A DNA stretch of 64,000 bases from positions 33,775-97,774 of the forward strand of contig CANBQT010000005.1 of NCBI GenBank assembly GCA_947371755.1. The letters are read 5' to 3'. How positions within the stretch are numbered: position 1 is the first letter of the stretch; every line of letters begins with the position of its first letter. The notes beneath the pieces were generated by a model, which had not been told where the DNA came from, did no database searches, and worked only from the letters and a program-made list of their open reading frames with translations. Below are positions 52,776 to 62,169 of the stretch, piece after piece. The translations under genes and the position numbers were made by a program. The stretch is from Chitinophagaceae bacterium. GTDB taxonomy: Bacteria > Bacteroidota > Bacteroidia > Chitinophagales > Chitinophagaceae.

Positions 52776-53366
52776 TTAAGCAGCAACAATTTGTTTGTTT
52801 TCGAAACGCATTTCGTCTTTGTCGTAACGACCTAACCACCAACCTTCTTCAGCAATCTGAATATCAGTTTCAACAGCACCGTTAGCAGCTAAGAAAGCTT
52901 TCAGGTCTTCTGCATTGGTTTTATCAGTACACTCAATTACCATCACAAAAAGATCATCTGTAGCACGTGCATGAAAGTGGTGCTTCTTTACAAATGGTGC
53001 TAATTGAGAGATATAACAGAATGTCAATACCATTCCCACTGCTGCAAACAATACAGTCAACTCGAATGTGATTGGAATCCATGCTGGTAATGCAAAGTGT
53101 GGTTTACCACCAATGTTCAACGGCCAGTCTTTTGTAAAGATCCAGCTGATACAACTTAATGCAGTAGTGGTACCTGTAATACCGTAGATGAATCCGGCAG
53201 TATGCAAACTGGTTTCACGTAAACCCAATGCATGATCTAATCCGTGCACCGCAAATGGCGTGTACACATCGTGGATCTTATAACCTGCAGTACGTACTTT
53301 ACCAACGGCAGGAAATAATACCTCTTCATCATCAAAACAGCCTACAACGAATTTCTTTTTTGCCAT
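52776..53366 (-). CDS. actD: Alternative complex III subunit ActD (DUF3341)
   Basis: A 196-residue membrane protein of DUF3341 with two helices (near 62-82 and 102-122). It opens KKKFVVGCFDDEEVLFPAVGKVRTAG and has YTPFAVHGLDHALGL, then the second helix region PAWIPITFELTVLFAAVGMVL. ActD is a structural part of alternative complex III. It sits between actE and actC as usual. Confidence 0.93.
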   Translation of the reverse strand: MAKKKFVVGCFDDEEVLFPAVGKVRTAGYKIHDVYTPFAVHGLDHALGLRETSLHTAGFIYGITGTTTALSCISWIFTKDWPLNIGGKPHFALPAWIPITFELTVLFAAVGMVLTFCYISQLAPFVKKHHFHARATDDLFVMVIECTDKTNAEDLKAFLAANGAVETDIQIAEEGWWLGRYDKDEMRFENKQIVAA

Positions 53367-53423
53367 ATCTAATTTCCTTTAACGGAATTTATTATTTAAA
53401 AAATGCTCTTTGATCTATATTCT

Positions 53424-54899
53424 TTATCCGTGAGTTGCCCCATCGTTTTCAACGGTAGTGTGTCCGTGTCCGCTATGCGTAAACACTTCCACAGGCACGT
53501 GTTCCAGGTGACCCATTTTATCTTTGTATCCTTCACCCGTAGTTTTCAATACATACTTGATCTCTGCAATCGCAATTACCGGGAAGTACTTGGCGAATAA
53601 GAAGAAGCAGGTAAAGAACAATCCGAATGTACCAGCGTAGAAACCAATTTCCCAGATTGTTGGACTATAGTAAACAGACCAGCTTGATGGTAAATAATCT
53701 CTGTACAAAGAGGTAACGATGATTACGAAACGCTCGAACCACATACCAATATTTACGATGATACTCATGAAGAAAGTAACGAATAAGTTTCTGCGCATTT
53801 TGCGGAACCAGAAGATCTGAGGGCTTAATACGTTACAAGCCATCATACCCCAGTAGCTCCATCCATAAGGACTAAACAAATTCGCACGGCTATACCAGAA
53901 GGTATATCCTTCGTATTTGTTCTGGCTATACCAGCCCATGAACAATTCTGTTAGGTAGGCAACACCAACGATAGAACCAGTTAATACAATTACTTTATTC
54001 ATTGCTTCAATGTGTCCCACTGTGATATAATCTTCCATGCTAAAGATCTTACGGATCATCAACATCAAGGTTTGCACCATGGCAAATCCTGAGAAGATCG
54101 CACCCGCCACGAAGTAGGGAGGGAAGATAGTAGTATGCCATCCAGGAATAACAGATGTAGCGAAGTCAAAAGATACAATCGTGTGTACAGACAATACCAA
54201 CGGTGTACTTAAACCAGCTAACACCAATGATAAAGACTCGTGACGCTGCCAGTGTTTGGTAGAACCAGTCCATCCGAAAGCAGCAACACCATATAAACGC
54301 TTACGTAATTTGGTGAATGCACGGTCGCGAACAGTTGCAAAATCGGGCAATAAACCACTATACCAGAATAATAAAGAAACAGTAAAGTAAGTAGAGATCG
54401 CGAATACGTCCCATAACAATGGTGAATTAAAGTTCACCCATAATGGTCCACGTGTGTTAGGATAAGGCAATACGAAGAAAGCCATCCATACACGACCCAT
54501 ATGCCAGATCGGGAACTGACCCGCACACATTACAGCGAAGATGGTCATCGCTTCTGCAGCACGGTTAACTCCTGTTCTCCAACCCTGACGGAATAATAAT
54601 AAGATCGCAGAAATCAATGTACCGGCGTGACCGATACCAACCCACCAAACGAAGTTGGTGATATCCCAACCCCAACCCACGGTCTTATTCAAGTTCCACT
54701 GTCCAATACCGTAAGTTACATCTCTGTAAATGGCGTAAACACCGAACATCAATAAGCACACCGCGATATAAAAACCAACATACCACAATTTGGTAGGCTT
54801 AGCTTCAATGGGGCGAACAATATCTTCTGTTACCTGGTGGTAGTTTTTATCACCATACACCAATGGTTCCCTAAGCTGTGATTCGTACTTTAAATGCAT
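53424..54899 (-). CDS. actC: Alternative complex III subunit ActC (NrfD-like)
   Basis: A 491-residue protein with about ten helices of the NrfD/PsrC family, holding the quinol site of alternative complex III. Seen: WGWDITNFVWWVGIGHAGTLISAILLLF with an Asp/His pair typical of the family, MCAGQFPIWHMGRVW, and SVHTIVSFDFATSVIPGWHTTIFPPYF. The C terminus is His-rich. It lies between actB and actD. Confidence 0.94.
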   Translation of the reverse strand: MHLKYESQLREPLVYGDKNYHQVTEDIVRPIEAKPTKLWYVGFYIAVCLLMFGVYAIYRDVTYGIGQWNLNKTVGWGWDITNFVWWVGIGHAGTLISAILLLFRQGWRTGVNRAAEAMTIFAVMCAGQFPIWHMGRVWMAFFVLPYPNTRGPLWVNFNSPLLWDVFAISTYFTVSLLFWYSGLLPDFATVRDRAFTKLRKRLYGVAAFGWTGSTKHWQRHESLSLVLAGLSTPLVLSVHTIVSFDFATSVIPGWHTTIFPPYFVAGAIFSGFAMVQTLMLMIRKIFSMEDYITVGHIEAMNKVIVLTGSIVGVAYLTELFMGWYSQNKYEGYTFWYSRANLFSPYGWSYWGMMACNVLSPQIFWFRKMRRNLFVTFFMSIIVNIGMWFERFVIIVTSLYRDYLPSSWSVYYSPTIWEIGFYAGTFGLFFTCFFLFAKYFPVIAIAEIKYVLKTTGEGYKDKMGHLEHVPVEVFTHSGHGHTTVENDGATHG

Positions 54900-54944
54900 C
54901 TGATCTTAGTATTTAATTAGCTAACCGAGGTTAACCAAGTTATT

Positions 54945-57900
54945 TTATTTTGTCTCTGCTTTTTCTGCTTTCTTTTCTTCCTTTTTTTCTGCTTTCGCTT
55001 CTTTCTCTTCTTCTGCATTACGCACTTTAGCTAAGTAAGTAACACCTGGTAGAACGTGCAATTGCTCTAACACATAGAAAGAACGATAAGGATTGTCTAC
55101 ACGAACTTTAGAGATAGCGCTTTCTTTATTGTTAGCATTACCAAAAGTGATCGCGTGTGTAGGACAAGCTTGCTGACAAGCTACTTTCAGATCTCCGTCT
55201 TCAAGTGGACGACTATCTTTTTTAGCAGTCAATTTAGCTTCCTGTAAACGTTGTACGCAGAAAGAACATTTTTCGATCACACCACGAGAACGTACAGTAA
55301 CATCTGGATTCAACACCATACGTGTTAAATCGTCGTTCATGTTCAATACCACATCGTTTACAATACCTTCCTGATTATCTGGGAAGCTATCAGCACCAGT
55401 GTAATCAGCCCAGTTGAAACGACGTACTTTATAAGGACAGTTGTTGGCACAATATCTGGTACCGATACAACGGTTATAAGTCATTTGGTTTAACCCTTCA
55501 CTGCTATGGTTGGTGGCAGCAACCGGACAAACGTTCTCACAAGGAGCGTTATCGCAATGCTGACACATCATTGGCTGGAACACTACATTTGGATTTTCCA
55601 TATCTCCGCTGAAATAGCGATCGATACGTAACCAATGCATTTCGTGTCCGCGTAAAACTTCAGGTTTACCTACTACAGCAACGTTATTCTCAGCGTTACA
55701 AGCTACTACGCAAGCACCGCAACCGTTACAGCTATTCAAGTCAACGCTCATGCCCCATTTGATACCAGGTCTGTTGTAGACAGGATAGATAGTACCCTGA
55801 CCTTCGAACTTTTCGATACCACCGTAAGGTTTTAATTCTTCTTCACGATCGTTCAGTATCTCTTTAGGATTAGCCATGTATTCTGCTAAAGTGAGTTCTT
55901 TCATCACTTCAGTACGATTTCCCTGAGCGGTATCGTAACGGCTATGTGTTTGAGTAAGTGCTACTGGATATTTTTCACCAGTTGCAGTAACTGTTGCATC
56001 AGCAGAGAAGCTTACAGTAGCGCCAGATAAACCAGCTAATACAAAAGCATTCTTACCTACACCAGCTGCAGCTTTACCAATATTTTCAGAGCGACCATAA
56101 CCCACAGCGATACCGATGGTATTTTCTTGTGTGCCAGGGATAATCAATACTGGTAATTCAATACTCTTACCATTCACAGTAACTTTCACGCAAGGCTTCG
56201 GAGGATTAACTTCGTAAGCATCTGCCTGACCGTTATTATTCAAATCAATTTTTACTAATTCTTTCGCCATCTTAGGAGAAACTACCACGTAGTTGTCCCA
56301 GGTTGCACGTGTAACCGGATCTGGTAATTCTTGTAACCATGGGTTAGAAGCACCCTGACCAGCACCGATACCAACTTTTTCGTACAATACAATCTCCACT
56401 GCACCACCTTTCTTACCAGAAGTTGCTGCAGTAATTGCTGCTGCAACTGCGCTGCTATTGAAAGAACCTTTCACAGCAGAAAGTGCCAAAGAAGGATTGA
56501 TCACACCAGCCTGTAAAGCTTTATCCCAACCAGTTTCACCACCCACTTTAGCAGACCAATAGTTTTTAACGAATGCTAAATAATCAGCAGAAGCGCCACT
56601 CCATTTCAACAAGCTATCCTGCCACTGACGTGTTTTGAATAGTGGGTTGATAGTAGGTTGAATTAAAGAAATATATCCTGATTTACCTTCTGCATCACCC
56701 CAGCTTTCTAAGAAATGGTGATCAGGTAAAACATATTTACACAATACACTTGTTTCATCCAATTTGGTATTGAAAGAAATAGTGGTTTTTACTTTTTTAA
56801 GTCCTGCATTGAATTTATCAGCTGCGAACCAAGAGTAAGAAGGATTAGCACCGTGGATCAATAAAGCACCCACAGAACCAGCGTTCATATCTTCTACTAA
56901 TTTTACAAAATCAGCATCGATACCAGCGCGATAATTTAATGTGCTAGCCCAATCAATTGTAACACCATACGCACCGATTGCATCGTTGATAGCGTTTACA
57001 ATTACTTGCACATTTACATCGTTGCTTCCGCTTACAACTAAGGCAGCACCTTTATTGGCATTTAAAGCTTTAGCAGCTTTTTCGATGCCTTCTTTTAATT
57101 TCTTATCTGCGATAGAAACTTCAGACCCTTTTACTGCACTTAATAAAGCAGCAGCAATGGCAGCTGTTTCAGAAGGACGGTGTAAGAATTTTTCATCAGC
57201 ATTAGAACCAGTTAAACTTGCTACACTTTCAAAGTGAATGTGTTTGCTCATTTCCGGGCTCTTCTCGTTGATTTTTTTACCCGCTGCATATTGTTTTGCA
57301 AATTCAACCGGGCTCAACCAGGTTCCTAAGAAATCTGCGCCTAAGCTAACAATAGCTTTAGCGTTCTGGAACATATAGGAAGGGATAGCTTTTTTACCAA
57401 AAGTCAATTCATTTGCCAACAATAATCCTGAGTAAGAAACCGCATCATAAGTAACGTGACGGCTACCAGGGAATTTTGCAAGGAATTGAGCGATCACTTC
57501 TTTAGTTGTAGGAGAAGTGATTGTGCTTGTTAAGATCACTGCACCTGTTGCACCTTTGATAGATTCAGCGATAGAATTATCAGCTGCTTCAAAAGTTACT
57601 TCCTTACCATCGATGGTAGGGAAACGCAAACGTGCGGTATCATATAAGTCTAAGACAGAAGCCTGAACACGGGCAGAAGTACCACCACCTGTAACCGGAC
57701 TATAGTCGTTACCTTCTAATTTGATCGGACGACCATCGCGTACTTTAGCTAATACACTTACTACATCACCATCTTGTACATAGGTGGTAGCATAGTATTT
57801 AGAAACGCCAGGTACAATCTCTTCTGGTCTGTTTGCAAAAGGGATTGACTTCTTCACAGGCATTTCGCAACTAGCAGCAGCTGCTGCTGCGGCAGTACTA

Positions 57901-58070
57901 AAACCTAAGTATTTTAAGAAGTCTCTACGGGGTGCTTTGGCTTCTAAAAAACTTTTGCCATCTTCTGCAACAAACGGTAATTCTTCTTTGAATTCGTCTT
58001 TTACATCTTTGTTAAAAGCTTCAGACTGATTCAGCTCACCAAAACTTTGCCAGATCTTTTTTTGCTCCAT
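54945..58070 (-). CDS. actB: Alternative complex III subunit ActB (Mo-like/Fe-S fusion)
   Basis: A 1041-residue fusion. A twin-arginine signal RRDFLKYLGFSTAAAAAAASC targets the protein to the Tat route. Residues about 60-740 resemble molybdopterin oxidoreductases without a cofactor ligand, as in other ActB. Residues about 770-1000 hold four iron-sulfur motifs: SCNGCGACVVAC, CQHCDNAPCENVCP, CIGTRYCANNCP, and CSFCVQRL...CQQACP. It relays electrons from quinol to the hemes. The last ~25 residues are a Lys/Glu-rich tail (EEEKEAKAEKKEEKKAEK). Confidence 0.95.
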   Translation of the reverse strand: MEQKKIWQSFGELNQSEAFNKDVKDEFKEELPFVAEDGKSFLEAKAPRRDFLKYLGFSTAAAAAAASCEMPVKKSIPFANRPEEIVPGVSKYYATTYVQDGDVVSVLAKVRDGRPIKLEGNDYSPVTGGGTSARVQASVLDLYDTARLRFPTIDGKEVTFEAADNSIAESIKGATGAVILTSTITSPTTKEVIAQFLAKFPGSRHVTYDAVSYSGLLLANELTFGKKAIPSYMFQNAKAIVSLGADFLGTWLSPVEFAKQYAAGKKINEKSPEMSKHIHFESVASLTGSNADEKFLHRPSETAAIAAALLSAVKGSEVSIADKKLKEGIEKAAKALNANKGAALVVSGSNDVNVQVIVNAINDAIGAYGVTIDWASTLNYRAGIDADFVKLVEDMNAGSVGALLIHGANPSYSWFAADKFNAGLKKVKTTISFNTKLDETSVLCKYVLPDHHFLESWGDAEGKSGYISLIQPTINPLFKTRQWQDSLLKWSGASADYLAFVKNYWSAKVGGETGWDKALQAGVINPSLALSAVKGSFNSSAVAAAITAATSGKKGGAVEIVLYEKVGIGAGQGASNPWLQELPDPVTRATWDNYVVVSPKMAKELVKIDLNNNGQADAYEVNPPKPCVKVTVNGKSIELPVLIIPGTQENTIGIAVGYGRSENIGKAAAGVGKNAFVLAGLSGATVSFSADATVTATGEKYPVALTQTHSRYDTAQGNRTEVMKELTLAEYMANPKEILNDREEELKPYGGIEKFEGQGTIYPVYNRPGIKWGMSVDLNSCNGCGACVVACNAENNVAVVGKPEVLRGHEMHWLRIDRYFSGDMENPNVVFQPMMCQHCDNAPCENVCPVAATNHSSEGLNQMTYNRCIGTRYCANNCPYKVRRFNWADYTGADSFPDNQEGIVNDVVLNMNDDLTRMVLNPDVTVRSRGVIEKCSFCVQRLQEAKLTAKKDSRPLEDGDLKVACQQACPTHAITFGNANNKESAISKVRVDNPYRSFYVLEQLHVLPGVTYLAKVRNAEEEKEAKAEKKEEKKAEKAETK

Positions 58071-58168
58071 AATATGTTTGGTTGATAGCGGTAGGTTGTT
58101 TGCGGCAACCCCGCTTTCTTATGTATTTATGATCCAATCAAACGGCGACCGTTTGCATGTATCCTAGA

Positions 58169-59419
58169 TTAATAGTGACATTTTTGACATTCAGTTCCAC
58201 CGATTTTTTCAACAGTGATTCCTTTGGTACTGTCGATCTTTCCAGATTTCAAATCCTGATGGAATTTTTCATAGATGCTGTAGAAACCATTGTCTTTGAA
58301 CTGAACTTTAGTTTCGCGATGGCAGTTGATACACCATCCCATGCTCAGGTCAGCAAATTGTTTCACTTCATCCATTTTAGTAATATCACCATGACAGGTT
58401 TGACACTGTACTTTACCAGCTTTCACGTGTTGTGAGTGGTTAAAGTAAACGTGGTCTGGCAAGTTGTGGATACGAGTCCATTCGATGGGTTTAGCAGCGC
58501 TAGCATCGAAAGGTTTACCAACGGTGAATCCAGCGTATTTGTATAATTTCTGAATTTCTTTGGTACCATCCACCTCTACACCTTCTTCAGTGTAGATCTT
58601 TTCGCCTTTGTATTCATTGATACTCATGTGGCAGTTCATACAAATATTCACACTTGGAATATTCGAATGTTTTCCTTCCTGAGCACCACCGTGGCAATAC
58701 AGACAGTTGATCTGATTGGTACCGGCATGAACTTTATGAGAGTAGTAAATAGGTTGAACTGGTTGGTAATTCTGTGAGCGACCTAATCCCATGGCACCTT
58801 TGGTAGTTAAATAACCACCTACAATAAATAATACAACAGCAATTAAAGCGATGTATGATTTGTGCTTCCAGAAAGGGATTTCTTCTTCAGATGCTTCTCC
58901 AGAACGCTCAATGGATAATTTTCTAAGGTTGCTATTTACTCTTAATAATATAAGAGCAACCACAGCTAAGACCAAAGTTAATACCCCAAATAACAAACTA
59001 TTATCTCCTTCCGGAGCAGGAGCAGCAGCACCAGCAGCTGGTTTCTCAGATCCTGGAGCAGGAACAGACTTAATATAACCTAAGATCGCGTCGATGTCTT
59101 TATCAGACAGACCCGGAAACAGGTTCATAGCAGTTTTGTTGTACTCGTTATACAGGTTGTTGGCGTATACATCCCCGGTTTTCAGGAATGCAGCACTGTT
59201 TTTGATCCATGCATGCAGCTTGGTTTTGTCGGGCCAACGATCTTCCACTCCCGCAAGGGCTGGACCAGTTGAGCGCTTATTTACAGCGTGACATGCAGCA
59301 CAATTTGTACTAAATAACGTTTTCCCGTCCTGCGCTGAAACATTCGTCGCTAAGAGAGACCCCAATAATAATACTGCGCTTAATAAGAGTGTTTTGGCTA
59401 TACTTCTATAAGATATCAT
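58169..59419 (-). CDS. actA: Alternative complex III subunit ActA, six heme motifs
   Basis: A 416-residue multiheme cytochrome c. A signal peptide (to about SAQ) precedes an N-terminal monoheme domain (CAACH at 40-44), two membrane helices near 140-162 and 187-207, then five more motifs: CLYCH, CMNCH, CQTCH, CINCH and CQKCH at the extreme C terminus. Classical ActA is pentaheme; here a sixth heme is fused in front. It opens the act operon. The ATG at 59419 is preferred to a GTG two codons upstream. Confidence 0.94.
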   Translation of the reverse strand: MISYRSIAKTLLLSAVLLLGSLLATNVSAQDGKTLFSTNCAACHAVNKRSTGPALAGVEDRWPDKTKLHAWIKNSAAFLKTGDVYANNLYNEYNKTAMNLFPGLSDKDIDAILGYIKSVPAPGSEKPAAGAAAPAPEGDNSLLFGVLTLVLAVVALILLRVNSNLRKLSIERSGEASEEEIPFWKHKSYIALIAVVLFIVGGYLTTKGAMGLGRSQNYQPVQPIYYSHKVHAGTNQINCLYCHGGAQEGKHSNIPSVNICMNCHMSINEYKGEKIYTEEGVEVDGTKEIQKLYKYAGFTVGKPFDASAAKPIEWTRIHNLPDHVYFNHSQHVKAGKVQCQTCHGDITKMDEVKQFADLSMGWCINCHRETKVQFKDNGFYSIYEKFHQDLKSGKIDSTKGITVEKIGGTECQKCHY

Positions 59420-59453
59420 ATTCACAAACGGTGGTTCTGGTGTGGAAAAATAA

Positions 59454-59474
59454 CCGTTAACGGCTGCAAAAATA
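59454..59474 (-). promoter_or_regulatory. Candidate act-operon promoter and palindrome
   Basis: On the minus strand TATTTTTG (59467-59474) matches TAnnTTTG and would start transcription near 59460, about 40 bases before actA. The perfect palindrome CCGTTAACGG (59454-59463) lies on the start site and could be an operator. The -33 region has only TTTAG at 20 bases. Confidence 0.4.
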
Positions 59475-59656
59475 TGATACGATCATGACAAAAGCTAAAC
59501 CTTTAAAAAAAAAATTTATCCTTGCCTGGCTTGGGTTTCAGCAAATGATGGCGTATTATACATTATAATTATGCTGAATTTGTATTTTTTTTTGAATAAT
59601 TCCTTTTTTTCTGGAGCAGTATATTAATAGTCAAGTTTTTATCTCATTTTTGGCGG

Positions 59657-60550
59657 ATGTTTAAAAGATTACAACAGAAATGGGGAATCAGCGGAGCTCA
59701 ATTTTGGGTGATTTTTGTTGCTTTTGGGTTAACCGGCATCACAACTGCATTCATTACCAGATATATCACAGGATGGATAGGACTAACCAAAGAGACTTTC
59801 TGGCTCTGGAAAGTATTATTAAGAATTACCATGTTAGTTTTTGGATATCAGGTTGTTTTATTATCGTATGGAGCCCTTTTAGGTCAATGGGCTTTCTTCT
59901 GGAAATACGAAAAACTGCTACTCCAAAAACTTGGGATGATGCCCTCTGAAAAGACGGAAAGCAGCTTCAAAACGGTAAATATGGCCATTTTCGCCTCAGG
60001 AGCGGGGTCAAATGCTGCTAATATTATCCGATATTTTAAAAATAGACCCGACACTAAGATTGGATTAATCGTATGTAACAAACCCGAAGCCGGGGTTTTA
60101 GGGATAGCCGATAAAAATGGGGTGCCCACCCTTTTAATAGAGAAGGATCGGTTTGCAAAGGGGGATGCTTATTTACCAGAATTGCAAAAAACCGGGATCG
60201 ACTTTGTGGTTTTGGCTGGTTTTTTATGGAAGGTGCCTGCTGCTTTAATTGCTGGTTATCCTAATAAAATCATCAATATCCATCCGGCTTTATTGCCAAA
60301 ATATGGTGGCAAAGGAATGTACGGTTCGAAAGTACATGAAGCAGTGATTGCTGCAGGTGAAAAAGAAAGTGGTATTACCATTCATTTTGTAAATGAACAT
60401 TATGATGAGGGGGCAACGATTTTTCAGGCAAGTTGTTCCATTGATCATGCTGATACACCCGAAACACTGGCCGCAAAAATTCATGATCTGGAGTATGCAC
60501 ATTTTCCAAAACAGATCGATGAATTATTGGCAAAACATGTAGGAAAATAA
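59657..60550 (+). CDS. purN: DUF6787-PurN fusion: membrane domain plus GAR transformylase
   Basis: A 297-residue protein in one uninterrupted frame. Residues 1-97 match DUF6787 membrane proteins: RLQQKWGISGAQFWVIFVAFGLTG, two helices, then LGQWAFFWKYEKLLLQKLG. From 108 it is phosphoribosylglycinamide formyltransferase: MAIFASGAGSNAANIIRYF, INIHPALLPKYGG with catalytic Asn and His, and HYDEGATIFQ with the catalytic Asp. PurN adds the formyl group in the third step of purine synthesis and is normally soluble; here it would sit on the inner membrane. Confidence 0.88.
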   Translation: MFKRLQQKWGISGAQFWVIFVAFGLTGITTAFITRYITGWIGLTKETFWLWKVLLRITMLVFGYQVVLLSYGALLGQWAFFWKYEKLLLQKLGMMPSEKTESSFKTVNMAIFASGAGSNAANIIRYFKNRPDTKIGLIVCNKPEAGVLGIADKNGVPTLLIEKDRFAKGDAYLPELQKTGIDFVVLAGFLWKVPAALIAGYPNKIINIHPALLPKYGGKGMYGSKVHEAVIAAGEKESGITIHFVNEHYDEGATIFQASCSIDHADTPETLAAKIHDLEYAHFPKQIDELLAKHVGK

Positions 60551-60613
60551 TGGCTGATTTTTTTGTAATGATTTGAACATAAAAAATTTAAATTGAGTGT
60601 TCAAACAAATTGC

Positions 60614-61924
60614 ATGAAACAAATATTTGCCTGCCTTTTACTCATTACCTTATTTCAGGGATCTACCGCATCGGCTCAAAAAAATAACGGAACTGTTTTA
60701 AGTTTTGGTTTGCCGGAACAAAGTAATTTCTCTCCAGAACGTTTAGCAAGAATTGATAAAGTAGTTCAACAATATATTGATAGTGGCTGGATCAATGGAG
60801 CCATTGCACTCGTTGCTAAAAACGGAAAAATAGTTTATTACAAAGGACTGGGTTATGATGATAAAGAATTAAAACAACCCATGAAAAAAGATGCCATCTT
60901 TCGGATCGCATCTCAAACAAAAGCAATTACCAGTGTTGCTATTATGCAATTAGTAGAGGATGGAAAAATATTATTAGATGATCCTATCTATAAATACATT
61001 CCTGAATTTAGAAAGCCGGTAGTGTTGGATAAATTCAATCCTGCAGATAGTTCTTACACAACAGTTCCTGCAAAAAAAGAAATCACCATCCGCGAATTAT
61101 TAACGCATACATCAGGAATTGGTTATGCACAAATTGGTGCGCCTCAAATGAATGCGATCTATGCAAAAGCTGGCGTGTATGGAGGAATTGGTTTACCAGC
61201 AGGCATGAAATTATCAACGAATATTTTACGTTTAGCAAAGTTACCATTGATGCATAGTCCGGGTGAAAAATGGACCTATGGTTTAAACAATGATGTATTG
61301 GGCTATCTCGTAGAAGTATTAACTGGATTGAGTTTCGACGAGTACCTAAAGAAAAAAATATTCGAACCATTGGGCATGAAGGATACTTATTTTTATATCC
61401 CTGAAGCGAAACAATCGCGATTAGCTAACTTGTACACTGAAGATAGTTTGAAGCATGCCGTAAAGATGCCTGAGATAATTCAAGTGAATGGAAATTTCTA
61501 TCGAGACTATCCCAATTTAAAAGGTGGTACATTTTATTCTGGTGGAGGAGGTTTAGCGTCTACAGCATATGACTATGCCATTTTTATGCAGATGTTATTG
61601 AACGGTGGCGACTATAATGGAAAACATATTTTAAGCAAAGCGAGTATTCGTTTAATGACTACCAATCAAATTGGAACAATGTCTAGAAATACTTCAGGGC
61701 CGGATACAAAATTCGGATTGGGTTTTGAATTAGTAACTCCGAGTAGTTATGGAAGAAGTTATTATTCGATGGATACGTATAGCTGGGGTGGTATGTTCAG
61801 TTCGAGTTACTGGATCGATCCTACAGAAAAAATAGTGGCTCAATTTGTATTGCAAATGTTGCCAGCCAGTCATGGAGACATTAATGAGAAGTTTAAAGTG
61901 CAAGTGTATCAGGCGCTGCAATAA
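60614..61924 (+). CDS. Exported serine hydrolase, beta-lactamase family
   Basis: A 436-residue protein with a signal peptide (to about ASAQ). The SxxK motif is SQTK at 100-103 (FRIASQTKAITSVAIMQL). The second motif region reads TYGLNNDVLGYLVEV, so the usual YxN is Y-G-L-N; this form is common in a subgroup of esterases of this fold. The third site is replaced by DTYSWGGMFSSSYWIDP. Likely esterase or peptidase acting in the periplasm; substrate unknown. The ATG at 60614 is preferred over a TTG seven codons upstream. Confidence 0.88.
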   Translation: MKQIFACLLLITLFQGSTASAQKNNGTVLSFGLPEQSNFSPERLARIDKVVQQYIDSGWINGAIALVAKNGKIVYYKGLGYDDKELKQPMKKDAIFRIASQTKAITSVAIMQLVEDGKILLDDPIYKYIPEFRKPVVLDKFNPADSSYTTVPAKKEITIRELLTHTSGIGYAQIGAPQMNAIYAKAGVYGGIGLPAGMKLSTNILRLAKLPLMHSPGEKWTYGLNNDVLGYLVEVLTGLSFDEYLKKKIFEPLGMKDTYFYIPEAKQSRLANLYTEDSLKHAVKMPEIIQVNGNFYRDYPNLKGGTFYSGGGGLASTAYDYAIFMQMLLNGGDYNGKHILSKASIRLMTTNQIGTMSRNTSGPDTKFGLGFELVTPSSYGRSYYSMDTYSWGGMFSSSYWIDPTEKIVAQFVLQMLPASHGDINEKFKVQVYQALQ

Positions 61925-61981
61925 AATTAAAAAGTAAAAATTAAAAATTAAAAAGAAGAGGAAGAAAGTATGTAGAAAAGG

Positions 61982-62123
61982 TTTCCCCTCCATCGCATGC
62001 GATGGAGGGGTGGCTGGAGCGGCTGAGCGAACAGACGGGGTGGGGAAAAACATTCTCCCAGAAGCTTTCACCCACCCCATGATTCTGCTAACGCAAAATC
62101 ATTTCCCCTCCCAGGAGGGGATG
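61982..62123. repeat. Palindromic extragenic repeat element
   Basis: The GC-rich block between the serine hydrolase and the DUF2892 gene differs sharply from its AT-rich surroundings. It starts with a perfect 26-bp palindrome (61985-62010, CCCCTCC...GGAGGGG), has a long GGGGTGGG/CCCACCCC stem (62037-62044 with 62081-62088), and ends with CCCCTCCCAGGAGGGG (62105-62120). Similar nested palindromes occur as dispersed repeats in Bacteroidota intergenic DNA. Only one copy is in the window. It could be a REP-like or transposase-mobilised element. Confidence 0.6.
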
Positions 62124-62133
62124 AAAAAAGATT

Positions 62134-62167
62134 AAAAAAAACCTCTGGAAATTCAGAGGTTTTTTTT
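62134..62167. terminator. Bidirectional terminator
   Basis: ACCTCTG and CAGAGGT with flanking A8 and T8 form a strong hairpin. It ends the DUF2892 gene (minus), three bases beyond its stop, and can end the serine hydrolase transcript (plus). Confidence 0.85.
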
Positions 62168-62169
62168 AA

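Noticed and set aside
61730..62080. 116-codon open frame on the minus strand
   Set aside because: It lies across the palindromic repeat and the 3' end of the serine hydrolase; the residues reflect the repeat, not a protein family.
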